A stretch of 64,000 nt of DNA from Xylanibacter rarus. GTDB taxonomy: Bacteria; Bacteroidota; Bacteroidia; Bacteroidales; Bacteroidaceae. Under the pieces are notes generated by a model. It did no database searches, was not told where the DNA came from, and saw only the letters and a list, made by a program, of their open reading frames with translations. The translations under genes and the position numbers were made by a program. The stretch spans positions 27,853-91,852 of the forward strand of contig NZ_LFQU01000016.1 of assembly GCF_001275135.1 (NCBI RefSeq), in the 5' to 3' direction. Shown here one piece after another: positions 1 to 9,056 of the stretch. Numbering within the stretch: position 1 is the stretch's first letter; each line of letters opens with the position of its first letter.

Positions 1-1003
1 AATGAAACCGTTTTTATCTTTTTTTAGCTTGCCATTACCAATAAAGACCAATCCTTTATCTATAGAATGCAGATTAAAGCTTTCTATGTTAATACTATTG
101 TAAGTTCCTGTAAATGTGGTTTTTAATGATAAAGGCGTGATGTTATGTTTAATCCTAGGCAGAAAGCATTTTAGGTCAGAAAAATTAATTCTATTGATAT
201 TTATGGCTCCTGAATAAGCGATGGTCTTATTGTCGATTTTGCCGTTAATTGTTTTGTAAACTAAAGATAGTGATTCAGATTCAATTTTGGAGTTAGGTAA
301 AGATAAGTTGAAATTATGAAGCTTAGCGCACTTCTTATTGAAAGAGAAATCAAACGATAACTTTCTCAGGTCTAAGCCTGAAGACTCTTTAAAGGATAAG
401 TTTTTTTACAGAAATGTAGGTGCTGTCCTGTGTGTAATATGGAATAATAATATGAGCGCTGATGTCATTTAATTTGATGTGTTTGAGATTGAAATGTGAT
501 GATGTATAAGGTGCGTCATAGATATCATAACTAATGGCGCCATGTCGGATTATTAATGAATTAATACTTAGCTTTAAATTTGATTTTTTATTTTTATCTT
601 TAGATGAAAGTGAGTCTAATACGAATTGGTAATTTGGTTTTGAAGTGTTAGTCTTTTTGTAAAAGTTCCCGTCAAATCCAAATATCTGTGCAGAAGATAT
701 GTATATACATCCGTTTTTAATTAGTTGATAATAATCTATTTTTGCTGCAAGGCGTGATGCTGAAATCATTTTTTTTGATGTCTGATCATATATTTCAACG
801 TCATCGATAATTATTCTATTTAGAAAACCTAAGTCAACATTTCCAATGCTTACATGTGTGTTGAGTTTTGTTGATAGGGCATTACTTATGCGTGTACCGA
901 ACCAATTTTGTATAAACGGTATATGAATAAATATGATTATAGACCAATATCCAATTATTGCAGTCCATAATATCCCATTAACAATATGCTTTAATGTTTT
1001 CAA
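1..1003 (-). CDS. tamB: TamB-like translocation/assembly protein, N-terminal part, frameshifted and partial
   Basis: The start is the ATG at 1003, followed by a membrane anchor at about residues 8-28 and then the beta-rich, AsmA/TamB-like start (FGTRISNALS, VSIGNVDLGF) typical of Bacteroidota TamB proteins, which help build the outer membrane from the inner-membrane side. The uninterrupted frame stops at 389. Skipping one base in the A7 run (T7 on the plus strand, 401-407) reopens a frame (SVKNLSFKESSGLDLRKLSF) with the same repetitive beta character, open to the window edge. The gene is therefore broken by one extra A, or the assembly is wrong there. Full TamB proteins exceed 1,000 residues, so most of the gene lies outside. 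Family assignment is good; the intactness of the gene is unresolved. Confidence 0.72.
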
Positions 1004-1316
1004 TATTCGTTATGCTTTAATGAATGTTTAAAGGCAAAAGTGGTATAGCCATTTCGAAATTTCCTACAAAAATACATGAATTCATTGTAATAAACGAATA
1101 AAATATGGAAAATGGTATAAACAACATTTACATTGGATGTATTATGAGTATGATTAATTTGTTTGGATAGCACAAACTTTAATTTTTGATTTATTTAGAT
1201 TAGTTATTGCGCATGTAAATAATACACTTTTCTTAAATTTTGTTCGTTTTTTACGTTGATTTTATGTAGATTTGCGCCATAATAAATTAAAATATCCAGT
1301 TCTTTTAACTGACACT
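1004..1316. promoter_or_regulatory. Divergent promoter region between tamB-like gene and nqrA
   Basis: This 313-bp AT-rich gap separates two divergent genes. On the plus strand TAGATTTG at 1267-1274 matches the TAnnTTTG -7 element and sits about 40 nt before the nqrA ATG. On the minus strand CACTTTTG (1035-1042) is a one-mismatch -7 candidate for the tamB-like gene. No clear -33 box at standard spacing and no other structure was seen. Confidence 0.5.
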
Positions 1317-2666
1317 ATGACAAAAGTTATTAAATTACGTAAAGGATTAGACATTCACCTTAAAGGCAAGGCCGAGAAAGTAAAAATGAAAATCAATATT
1401 GGCAAAGAAGTTGCGCTTTGCCCGGATTCTTTTCCCGGAATACAGCCTAAAGTTGTTGTAAAAGAAGGTGAACATGTAAAAGCAGGTGAAATCTTATTTG
1501 TCAATAAGCAATTCCCATCAGTGGGTTTTTCTTCTCCTGTCAGTGGAAATGTTTCTTCAATTGTACGAGGTGAAAGAAGAAAGGTTTTACAGGTTGTTAT
1601 TAGTTTGGACGAAAATCAGGAATACGTTGATTTTGGAGTAAGAAATGTTAATGATGTCTCTTCGAAAGAAATAATCGATTCATTGCTGCGTGCTGGGCTT
1701 TTCGGTTATATAAATCAATTACCTTATGCGATATCTACAAATCCAGATGTTTTGCCAAAAGGAATATTTATTAGCGCATTACGCGATAAACCCCTTGCTT
1801 GTGATTTTGAGTATGAACTGATAGGTAATGAAATAGATTTTCAAACGGGTTTGACTGCTTTATCAAGGATATCTAAGACATATTTAGGCATTGGACGTAA
1901 TCAGTGTTCTGAAAGTTTGCGCCGTGTAAAGGATGTTGAGGTAAACATATTTGATGGTCCGTGCCCGGCAGGTAATGTAGGCGTTCAGATAAATCATATT
2001 AATCCTGTGAATAAGGGAGATGTTGTTTGGACCGTAGATCCTACTACTGTCATTTATATTGGAAGATTATTTAATAAAGGTAAAGTGGACTTACATCACA
2101 CAATAGCTATTGTTGGAAGTGAAGTGCATGAGCCTTGTTATGCTGATGTTTTGGTAGGGCAGAAGATAGAAACTTTATTGAAAGATAAAATTTCACACGA
2201 AAGAAATGTCAGAATTATTAATGGAAATGTACTTACAGGACGTAAGTGTTCTTTAAATGATTTTGTAGATGCTCATGCTTCAGAACTGACTGTGATTCCT
2301 GAAGGTGATGAAACAAATGAACTGTTTGGATGGATTATGCCGCGTTTCAAGGACTATTCTGTTAATAGAAGCTATTTTAGCTGGTTGACGAAGAATAAAG
2401 AATATGCATTAGATGCGAGAGTAAAAGGTGGCAGAAGAAATATGATAATGAGTGGAGAGTATGACAGCGTATTGCCCATGGATATTTTAGGTGAATATCT
2501 TATAAAAGCAATAATTGTTGGAGATATTGACAAAATGGAGGCATTGGGTATATACGAAGTCTCTCCTGAAGATTTTGCTTTGCCTGAATTTGTTGATTCT
2601 TCAAAACTGGAACTTCAAGATATAGTGAGAAGAGGGTTGGATATGTTGCGTAAAGAGAATGCTTAA
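1317..2666 (+). CDS. nqrA: Na+-translocating NADH:quinone reductase subunit A
   Basis: NqrA is the cytoplasmic subunit of the six-subunit sodium-pumping NADH:ubiquinone/menaquinone oxidoreductase. It carries no redox cofactor. The reading frame is open from a TTG at 1272, but that codon lies inside the promoter -7 element, so I chose the ATG at 1317 (MTKVIKLRKGLDIHLKG), giving 449 residues, the usual family size. The barrel-sandwich-like N-terminus (VVVKEGEHVKAGEILF, about residues 45-60) is typical. It is first in the nqrABCDEF operon, 12 bp before nqrB. Confidence 0.95.
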   Translation: MTKVIKLRKGLDIHLKGKAEKVKMKINIGKEVALCPDSFPGIQPKVVVKEGEHVKAGEILFVNKQFPSVGFSSPVSGNVSSIVRGERRKVLQVVISLDENQEYVDFGVRNVNDVSSKEIIDSLLRAGLFGYINQLPYAISTNPDVLPKGIFISALRDKPLACDFEYELIGNEIDFQTGLTALSRISKTYLGIGRNQCSESLRRVKDVEVNIFDGPCPAGNVGVQINHINPVNKGDVVWTVDPTTVIYIGRLFNKGKVDLHHTIAIVGSEVHEPCYADVLVGQKIETLLKDKISHERNVRIINGNVLTGRKCSLNDFVDAHASELTVIPEGDETNELFGWIMPRFKDYSVNRSYFSWLTKNKEYALDARVKGGRRNMIMSGEYDSVLPMDILGEYLIKAIIVGDIDKMEALGIYEVSPEDFALPEFVDSSKLELQDIVRRGLDMLRKENA

Positions 2667-2678
2667 ATATTACTTAAT

Positions 2679-3836
2679 ATGTTGAGAAATTATTTAGATA
2701 AAATAAAGCCTTTATTTGAGGATGATGGAAAGCTCCATTGTTTTCGTAGTGTTTTTGAAGGTATAGAAACATTTTTATATGTTCCAAATTCCACATCAAA
2801 GACGGGGACAAATATACATGACGCTATTGATTCAAAGCGTATTATGAGCATTGTCGTGATAGCATTGCTGCCCGCTTTATTATTTGGTATGTATAATGTC
2901 GGTTATCAGAATTATTTGGCTGCTGGCCGGTTAGCTGATGCAACTTTTTTTGATCTCTTCATATATGGATTTCTCGCCGTTTTGCCTAAAATTCTTGTTA
3001 GTTATATTGTTGGCTTGGGCATCGAGTTTATTTGGGCTCAGATGAAAGGAGAAGAAATTCAAGAAGGTTATCTTGTTAGTGGAATATTAATACCTTTAAT
3101 TATACCAATTAATTGCCCGCTGTGGATATTGGCTATAGCTGTAGCGTTTTCTGTAATCTTTGTGAAGGAGATTTTTGGCGGTACAGGTATGAATATCTTT
3201 AATGTGGCGTTGGGAGCACGTGCATTTTTATTTTTCTCTTATCCAACAGAAATGAGTGGTGACAGCGTGTGGGTAGCAAATGACACAATATTTGGTTTGG
3301 GTAATGTTTTGCCTGATACATTTACGCAGGCAACACCTTTGGCTCTGACAGCACAGAATATGAGTATTGGATATGACCTTCGTGAGCTTATTGTAGGTTT
3401 AATTCCTGGTTCTATTGGTGAAACAAGCGTAATTGCTATAGGCATAGGAGCATTAATACTATTGTTTACGGGCATCGCAAGTTGGAAGACAATGTTAAGT
3501 GTCTTCTTTGGTGGGGCATTTATGGCCTTTGTCTTTAAAGAATTAGGTATGACATCTATTACATGGTATGAACATTTGTTCCTTGGAGGCTTCTGCTTTG
3601 GTGCTGTGTTTATGGCTACTGACCCTGTTACATCTGCAAGGACTGAAACCGGAAAATATATCTATGGATTTCTTATTGGCGTTGTTGCAATAGCAATAAG
3701 GATTATGAATCCAGGATATCCGGAGGGAATGATGCTCTCCATATTATTAATGAATATGTTAGCGCCTCTTATTGATCATTGTGTCGTTCAGCACAATATT
3801 TCAAAGAGAGCTAAGCGTACTTCACAAAAAATCTAA
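2679..3836 (+). CDS. nqrB: Na+-NQR subunit B
   Basis: This integral membrane subunit carries covalent FMN and riboflavin and belongs to the RnfD/NqrB family. About ten hydrophobic segments are visible from residue 55 on. The motif QATPLA at residues 217-222 matches the flavinylation site; Thr219 would carry FMN through a phosphoester bond (ApbE-type modification). At 385 residues it is slightly shorter than the Vibrio protein. It lies between nqrA and nqrC with gaps of about 12 bp, so co-transcription is expected. Confidence 0.95.
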   Translation: MLRNYLDKIKPLFEDDGKLHCFRSVFEGIETFLYVPNSTSKTGTNIHDAIDSKRIMSIVVIALLPALLFGMYNVGYQNYLAAGRLADATFFDLFIYGFLAVLPKILVSYIVGLGIEFIWAQMKGEEIQEGYLVSGILIPLIIPINCPLWILAIAVAFSVIFVKEIFGGTGMNIFNVALGARAFLFFSYPTEMSGDSVWVANDTIFGLGNVLPDTFTQATPLALTAQNMSIGYDLRELIVGLIPGSIGETSVIAIGIGALILLFTGIASWKTMLSVFFGGAFMAFVFKELGMTSITWYEHLFLGGFCFGAVFMATDPVTSARTETGKYIYGFLIGVVAIAIRIMNPGYPEGMMLSILLMNMLAPLIDHCVVQHNISKRAKRTSQKI

Positions 3837-3848
3837 ATTAATAGCATT

Positions 3849-4574
3849 ATGGCAAAAGATAAAAAGATATTGAATACTAATTCAAATATTTATACCATCG
3901 TTTATTCTGCGATAATTGTTGTTGTTGTTGCTTTTTTGCTTGCATTTATTTCAAGTTATCTGAAGCCTGCACAAGACGTAAACGTCGCATTAGATAAGAA
4001 AAAGCAGATATTGGCAGCACTTAATATTCGTGGGCTTAGTGATAATGAGGTAGCTGAGCAATACAAAAGTATTGTAGAAAGTGATGATGTTATAAACTCC
4101 GATAATCAGATTTTGACAAAAGGAACAAAAGGAGGAGAGCAGGCCGGATTTAAATTAAATAGTGCAGATTTCAAAGCTGGGCGTCTTGCTTTGTATGTCT
4201 GCAAGATTAATAATGAAACAAAATATGTTATACCCATATATGGAATGGGCCTTTGGGGACCGATAAGCGGATATATAGCAATTGATTATGACAAGAACAC
4301 CGTTTTCGGAGCATATTTCACACATGAAAGCGAAACGGCAGGCTTGGGTGCAGAAATTAAAGATAATATAGAATGGCAAAAACAGTTTATCGGTAAAAAA
4401 CTTACAAAAGATGGTGTTTCCGGTATAGCTCTTTCTGTGGTAAAAAAGAATGACGTTAAAGACAAACACACGCAATGTGATGGCATAACTGGAGCGACAT
4501 TGACATCTAATGGTGTTGACTTAATGCTAAAGGATTGTTTAGGCAAATATATGAGTTTTCTTAATGACAAATAA
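3849..4574 (+). CDS. nqrC: Na+-NQR subunit C
   Basis: NqrC carries the second covalent FMN of the pump on its periplasmic side. There is one N-terminal membrane anchor (about residues 13-36), then an FMN-binding domain ending in DGITGATLTS (211-220), in which Thr217 is the expected flavinylated residue. Length is 241 residues, a little shorter than proteobacterial NqrC. The ATG at 3849 follows nqrB by 12 bp. Confidence 0.95.
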   Translation: MAKDKKILNTNSNIYTIVYSAIIVVVVAFLLAFISSYLKPAQDVNVALDKKKQILAALNIRGLSDNEVAEQYKSIVESDDVINSDNQILTKGTKGGEQAGFKLNSADFKAGRLALYVCKINNETKYVIPIYGMGLWGPISGYIAIDYDKNTVFGAYFTHESETAGLGAEIKDNIEWQKQFIGKKLTKDGVSGIALSVVKKNDVKDKHTQCDGITGATLTSNGVDLMLKDCLGKYMSFLNDK

Positions 4575-4587
4575 AAAATAATGTGTT

Positions 4588-5214
4588 ATGGGAAAGTTAA
4601 TTTCAAAAGAAAATAAAAAGATTTTCACCACGCCGTTGAGTGTAGATAATCCTATACTTGTTCAGGTCCTTGGTATTTGTTCAGCCTTGGCTGTTACTTC
4701 TCAATTGAAACCTGCGATAGTTATGGGACTAGCTGTAACAATCATTACGGCTTTCTCAAATGTAATAATATCTCTTATAAGACATACAATACCCAACCGA
4801 ATCAGAATTATAGTCCAGCTTGTAGTTGTTGCGGCATTAGTAACTATAGTAAGTCAGATTCTAAAGGCTGTGGCATATGACGTAAGTGTGCAGTTGTCTG
4901 TATATGTCGGTCTTATTATTACAAACTGTATATTAATGGGACGTCTGGAAGCTTTTGCTATGATAAATAAACCCATTCCAAGCTTTATAGACGGTTTGTC
5001 AAATGGTCTTGGATATGCGATGATATTGGTAATAGTCGGTGCTGTGAGAGAATTTCTTGGTAGAGGTTCTTTGCTGGGAATACAGATTATTCCTGACAGT
5101 TTCTATGATGCCGGTTATATTAATAACGGTATGATGACAATGCCGGCGATGGCATTGATACTTCTGGGGTGTGTTATTTGGATACATAGGGCATTCTTTT
5201 CCGAAAAAGATTAA
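4588..5214 (+). CDS. nqrD: Na+-NQR subunit D
   Basis: This polytopic membrane subunit of the RnfAE/NqrDE family has 208 residues and six hydrophobic segments. The conserved stretch TNCILMGR (about residues 110-117) contains a Cys of the kind that coordinates the intramembrane iron centre shared by NqrD and NqrE. The C-terminal [11 protein letters not shown] is a typical NqrD end. It lies 13 bp after nqrC and 23 bp before the nqrE ATG. Confidence 0.94.
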   Translation: MGKLISKENKKIFTTPLSVDNPILVQVLGICSALAVTSQLKPAIVMGLAVTIITAFSNVIISLIRHTIPNRIRIIVQLVVVAALVTIVSQILKAVAYDVSVQLSVYVGLIITNCILMGRLEAFAMINKPIPSFIDGLSNGLGYAMILVIVGAVREFLGRGSLLGIQIIPDSFYDAGYINNGMMTMPAMALILLGCVIWIHRAFFSEKD

Positions 5215-5237
5215 ATGTTTTGAATAAGATATTTGTT

Positions 5238-5865
5238 ATGGATCACATTATAAGTTTATTTTTCAGGTCAATATTTGTTGACAATATGATTTTCGCATTC
5301 TTTCTTGGAATGTGTTCGTTTCTAGCTGTTTCAAAAAATGTTAAGACCTCATTAGGGCTTGGTGTGGCAGTTACTTTTGTTCTTATTATCACTGTACCTG
5401 TTGACTATTTGTTGCAGGTCTATGTATTAGGACCAGACTGTCTTGCGGAAGGCGTTGATTTGTCATATTTGAGCTTTATTCTATTTATTGCCGTTATAGC
5501 CGGAATAACGCAACTTGTGGAGATGGTTGTAGAAAGATTCTCACCATCTTTATATTCTTCTTTAGGAATATTTTTACCTTTGATAGCTGTTAACTGTGCT
5601 ATTATGGGAGCGTCCTTATTTATGCAGCAGCGAATAAATCTTGATCCGTCTAATTCTCAGTATATCGGTTCTGTTGTAGATGCTGTGGTATATGCGGCAG
5701 GTAGCGGAATTGGCTGGACCTTAGCAATTGTTTCTATGGGAGCTATAAGAGAAAAAAATGCAATATTGTGATGTGCCACGTCCCTTGCAAGGGCTAGGCA
5801 TTACATTTATAACGGTAGGTCTCATGGCGATGGCAATGATGTGTTTTTCTGGATTTAAAATATAA
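5238..5865 (+). CDS. nqrE: Na+-NQR subunit E, frameshifted near the 3' end
   Basis: NqrE is the partner of NqrD in the membrane and supplies the second half of the intramembrane Fe site (VNCAIMG). I prefer the ATG at 5238 ([13 protein letters not shown]) over the TTG at 5220. The open frame stops at 5771 after [12 protein letters not shown], too early. The A7 run at 5752-5758 should hold six A: with one A removed the frame continues [21 protein letters not shown] to a stop at 5863-5865, restoring the standard NqrE C-terminus and about 208 residues. Because NqrE is needed for the pump and all other nqr genes are intact, an assembly error is the simplest explanation. Confidence 0.9.
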
Positions 5866-5872
5866 ATTTAAT

Positions 5873-7141
5873 ATGGTACAGTTTATTTTTACGAGTATAG
5901 CAGTATTTCTTATAATAATTCTTTTGCTCGTTACTATTTTGCTGATTGCAAAGCGCTATTTGTCGCCAAGCGGCAATGTTAGTATCAATATAAATGACAA
6001 GACAACTATATCGGTGCCTCAAGGAGCGTCGCTGATGTCTACACTGACAGAAAATGGTATATACCTTCCGTCTGCCTGTGGTGGAAAGTCAAGCTGCGGA
6101 CAATGCAGGCTTCAGGTGCTTGAAGGAGGTGGAGAAATTCTTGATTCAGAAAAACCACACTTTACACGTAAGCAAATAAAAGATCATTGGCGACTTGGAT
6201 GTCAATGCAAGGTGAAGGGTAATTTAAAGATTAGAGTTCCAGAAAGCATTTTGGGCGTAAAGGAGTGGGAATGTACTGTAATCAGCAACAAAAACGTAAG
6301 TTCTTTTATTAAAGAATTTATTGTTGCCCTTCCTGAAGGCGAGCATATGGACTTCGTTCCAGGATCATATGCTCAAATTAAAATACCTGCATATGATTGT
6401 ATTGATTATGACAAGGATATTGACAAAGACAGCATAGGGGAAAAATTTCTTCCTATGTGGGAGAAGTTTAATATATTCTCGCTAAAGGCAAATAATCCAG
6501 AACCAACAATTAGGGCATATTCAATGGCAAACTATCCTGCAGAAGGCGACAGGATCATGCTTACAGTCCGTATTGCCACGCCTCCATTCAAACCAAGGCC
6601 TCAGGTCGGCTTTCAGGATGTTCCTACAGGAATAGCGTCATCTTATATTTTTAGCCGTAAACCTGGTGATAAGGTAATAATGAGCGGACCTTATGGAGAT
6701 TTCCATCCTATTTTCAACAGCAAGAAAGAAATGATTTGGGTTGGCGGTGGAGCTGGTATGGCTCCTTTGCGTTCACAGATAATGCATATGACGAAAACTT
6801 TGAATGTTAGAGATCGTGAACTTCATTATTTTTACGGAGCAAGGTCGCTTGCAGAAGTGTTCTATCTTAATGATTTCTTGGAATTAGAGAAGGAGTTTGA
6901 TAATTTCCATTTCCATCTGGCATTGGATAGACCGGATCCTGAGGCAGATAAGGCCGGTGTAAAATATACGCCAGGATTTGTACATCAGGTAATGTATGAT
7001 ACTTATCTTAAGTTTGTCGACTCTCCTGAGGATATTGAATATTATATGTGTGGTCCTGGCCCAATGAGTAATGCAGTAGTAAAAATGCTCGACAGTCTAG
7101 GAGTTGAACCTGAGTCGATAATGTATGATAATTTTGGATAA
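5873..7141 (+). CDS. nqrF: Na+-NQR subunit F, NADH-oxidising flavoprotein
   Basis: NqrF takes electrons from NADH through FAD and a [2Fe-2S] cluster. It has an N-terminal membrane anchor (residues 3-27), a ferredoxin domain with cluster ligands Cys69, Cys75, Cys78 and Cys110, the FAD-binding motif RAYSMA (214-219), and a ferredoxin-reductase NAD domain with YMCGPGPM near the C-terminus. Its 422 residues are slightly longer than in Vibrio (about 408). It is last in the operon and is followed by a strong terminator hairpin. Confidence 0.96.
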   Translation: MVQFIFTSIAVFLIIILLLVTILLIAKRYLSPSGNVSININDKTTISVPQGASLMSTLTENGIYLPSACGGKSSCGQCRLQVLEGGGEILDSEKPHFTRKQIKDHWRLGCQCKVKGNLKIRVPESILGVKEWECTVISNKNVSSFIKEFIVALPEGEHMDFVPGSYAQIKIPAYDCIDYDKDIDKDSIGEKFLPMWEKFNIFSLKANNPEPTIRAYSMANYPAEGDRIMLTVRIATPPFKPRPQVGFQDVPTGIASSYIFSRKPGDKVIMSGPYGDFHPIFNSKKEMIWVGGGAGMAPLRSQIMHMTKTLNVRDRELHYFYGARSLAEVFYLNDFLELEKEFDNFHFHLALDRPDPEADKAGVKYTPGFVHQVMYDTYLKFVDSPEDIEYYMCGPGPMSNAVVKMLDSLGVEPESIMYDNFG

Positions 7142-7171
7142 TTGGGCAATGTTTATGCCTAGTATCTTAGC

Positions 7172-7218
7172 AATAAAGCCGAAAGAGAAATATTTTAATA
7201 TTCTTTTTCGGCTTTATT
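7172..7218. terminator. Bidirectional terminator after the nqr operon
   Basis: A long inverted repeat (left arm 7172-7194, right arm 7197-7218) pairs AATAAAGCCGAAAGA with TCTTTTTCGGCTTTATT-type sequence, with few mismatches and A/T-rich flanks. It separates nqrF from the convergent glycosyltransferase gene and could serve both. Confidence 0.8.
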
Positions 7219-7333
7219 ACGTTCAGTTATTGAATGTCTTTTGTATGAAAAGAACTATTATATATCTTTTACAATTGGTTACAGTCTTCCGTTCAATGGG
7301 CTTTTATGATATAAAAATATATGGAGACCAATC

Positions 7334-8296
7334 TTATTTTAGAACTAAAGACAAACATTTCCGCAGCATTCTGTTCTTTGTCAGTTTTCTTAATATAGTG
7401 TAACTGCGACTATATCTTTTATCCGGCAATGGGAACAGTCCGCAATCTTCAAGGCGTTTCAAGCGTGAGCTAAGCTGTTTAGAAGAACGTGTAAGCCTTA
7501 TAATGCTGAAGATGTAATCAATCGTAAGTTGTGAAACACGTCTTTGTAATGCCTGGCTGTCTGCGATTGGCAATTGTTCAGATAGTTCTTTCAAATGAAA
7601 TATAATGTGTTCTATGTCATTCAGGCGTTTTAGTATAAGTCGGGGATCTTTATCCTTTATCGAATCAGATGGTCGTTTCTTGTATGAATAGGCGACAATG
7701 TCTGTGCTGTAAACTTTTTCAGCACGTAGAAACAGTTGTGGGGTGAATTCTTCATCCGTATTCAATAAGCTTGGGTTGAAACGTAAGTCCAACAATATTT
7801 TTCGGTTAAATATATAACCCCATGCCGTGGCATGAAGATTGTTGTGACGCATATAGTGGGCACCATCCATAGGCTCCGGTATATAAAAAGATGATGTTTC
7901 CTTCTTTTTACCGGAAGAGTTGAACAGTACAATATCGGGTACGTTATATCTGACTATATCCAAACAATGTTCGTATGCATCAGGGATTAGTTTGTCTTCA
8001 CCATTTATAAATTGTATAAAGTTACCAGAGGCCATTCTTAAGCCAAGGTTTCTTGCTGAACTGACGCCGTTCTTTTTCTGTCTGACATATATTATTTCAT
8101 CGCGATATTTTTCTAAACAGTCAATTATCGAAACATCAGAACCGTCGTCGATAACGATTATTTCTTTCTCTTGTGTTCTAAGCGATAGGCCTGTGATGCT
8201 GTCTAGGCATTCAGTTATTTGTTTTACAGGCAGGTTTCTGCATGTAATAATAAAACTTACTAAGGGACTATTGCTGCTGTCAAAACTAGTATTCAT
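7334..8296 (-). CDS. Family 2 glycosyltransferase
   Basis: This 320-residue protein has a GT-A fold start: VSFIITCRN near residue 12, then IVIDDGSD and SARNLGLRMASG, the usual nucleotide-sugar-binding stretch. The position of the DxD-type metal motif reads NGED. The C-terminal third has no recognisable domain. Acceptor and sugar cannot be told from the sequence; a surface polysaccharide or glycan role is typical. The frame is open to 8389, but TAATTTTG of the promoter (plus strand CAAAATTA just upstream of the ATG) places the transcription start almost at the ATG at 8296, so I use that start. It is monocistronic and convergent with nqrF. Confidence 0.8.
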   Translation of the reverse strand: MNTSFDSSNSPLVSFIITCRNLPVKQITECLDSITGLSLRTQEKEIIVIDDGSDVSIIDCLEKYRDEIIYVRQKKNGVSSARNLGLRMASGNFIQFINGEDKLIPDAYEHCLDIVRYNVPDIVLFNSSGKKKETSSFYIPEPMDGAHYMRHNNLHATAWGYIFNRKILLDLRFNPSLLNTDEEFTPQLFLRAEKVYSTDIVAYSYKKRPSDSIKDKDPRLILKRLNDIEHIIFHLKELSEQLPIADSQALQRRVSQLTIDYIFSIIRLTRSSKQLSSRLKRLEDCGLFPLPDKRYSRSYTILRKLTKNRMLRKCLSLVLK

Positions 8297-8396
8297 AATT
8301 GCAAAATTAATGTTTAATTTGCAAATTTGCAACATTACAGATTGCTTAATAAGTATTTTTATTGCATATAATAATCTGTGTTTAGGCAAATGGTAG

Positions 8397-8990
8397 TATT
8401 ATATAATTTGCATTTTGTGTCTTAATCAAACAATGTCGTTTTTAGCGGGTTTAAGGCTGGTTAACATTGCTGTATGCAAAAATTAACTTACGGCGGATTT
8501 GCGTTAACACTTTTATTGCGTGTGCTCTAGCTTTGTTTTTGTTCGATAAGTAATGCCGATAGGACAGTTTCTGTTCGGTTTTTCTGTTTTTAGTAGGGAT
8601 GTTATCATTGATTTATGATTATTTCTACACAAAAACATATTGTCTTATAAGTCAAAACACATTGATTTGTGTTATGAAACATGCTTAATTAGCCGGTAAA
8701 AGGCGGTATATTATAGGTGCGTTTTTTATGTGTTCTTCAAGCGATATTATAAGTGCTTGATATTCAGGCTGTTATATCGGTGCTGTTTTTGCGTCTGTTT
8801 TGCAGAAAACTATAGCCAATATTGGAAATAATATGAAATATAAGGCTTGAATTTAACACAAATGAGATAATTTAACTGACATTAGGTTAATATACGTTTA
8901 CTTGACATACGGAATGTTTGCCGGTCTATTGCTATGTTTTTATTTGCATGGAATATCAGGTAATACATAAGTCAGTTTTTATTTGAAACG
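8397..8990. other. Long intergenic region upstream of pheT
   Basis: About 600 bp without a convincing gene. A weak hairpin lies at 8556-8584 (CCGA and ACAG arms pairing with CTGT and TCGG, followed by TTTTT), which might end a small transcript. No tRNA, known riboswitch or long repeat was recognised. Confidence 0.3.
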
Positions 8991-9022
8991 TTTGTATAAA
9001 TGATTTAAAATTAGTACTTTTG
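8991..9022 (+). promoter_or_regulatory. Bacteroidota promoter of pheT
   Basis: TTTG at 8991-8994 and TACTTTTG at 9015-9022 are separated by 20 bp and match the -33/-7 consensus closely. The expected transcript start is about 25-30 nt upstream of the pheT ATG. Confidence 0.8.
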
Positions 9023-9056
9023 CGTCCGATTAAAGGAAAGTATAAAACTAATTTCA

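Noticed and set aside
1272-1316. N-terminal extension of NqrA from TTG at 1272
   Set aside because: The TTG is part of the TAGATTTG promoter element, so it cannot be in the mRNA; the ATG at 1317 gives the normal length.
7920-8396. Plus-strand frame opposite the glycosyltransferase
   Set aside because: Shadow frame; the minus-strand frame has clear GT-A motifs and a promoter.
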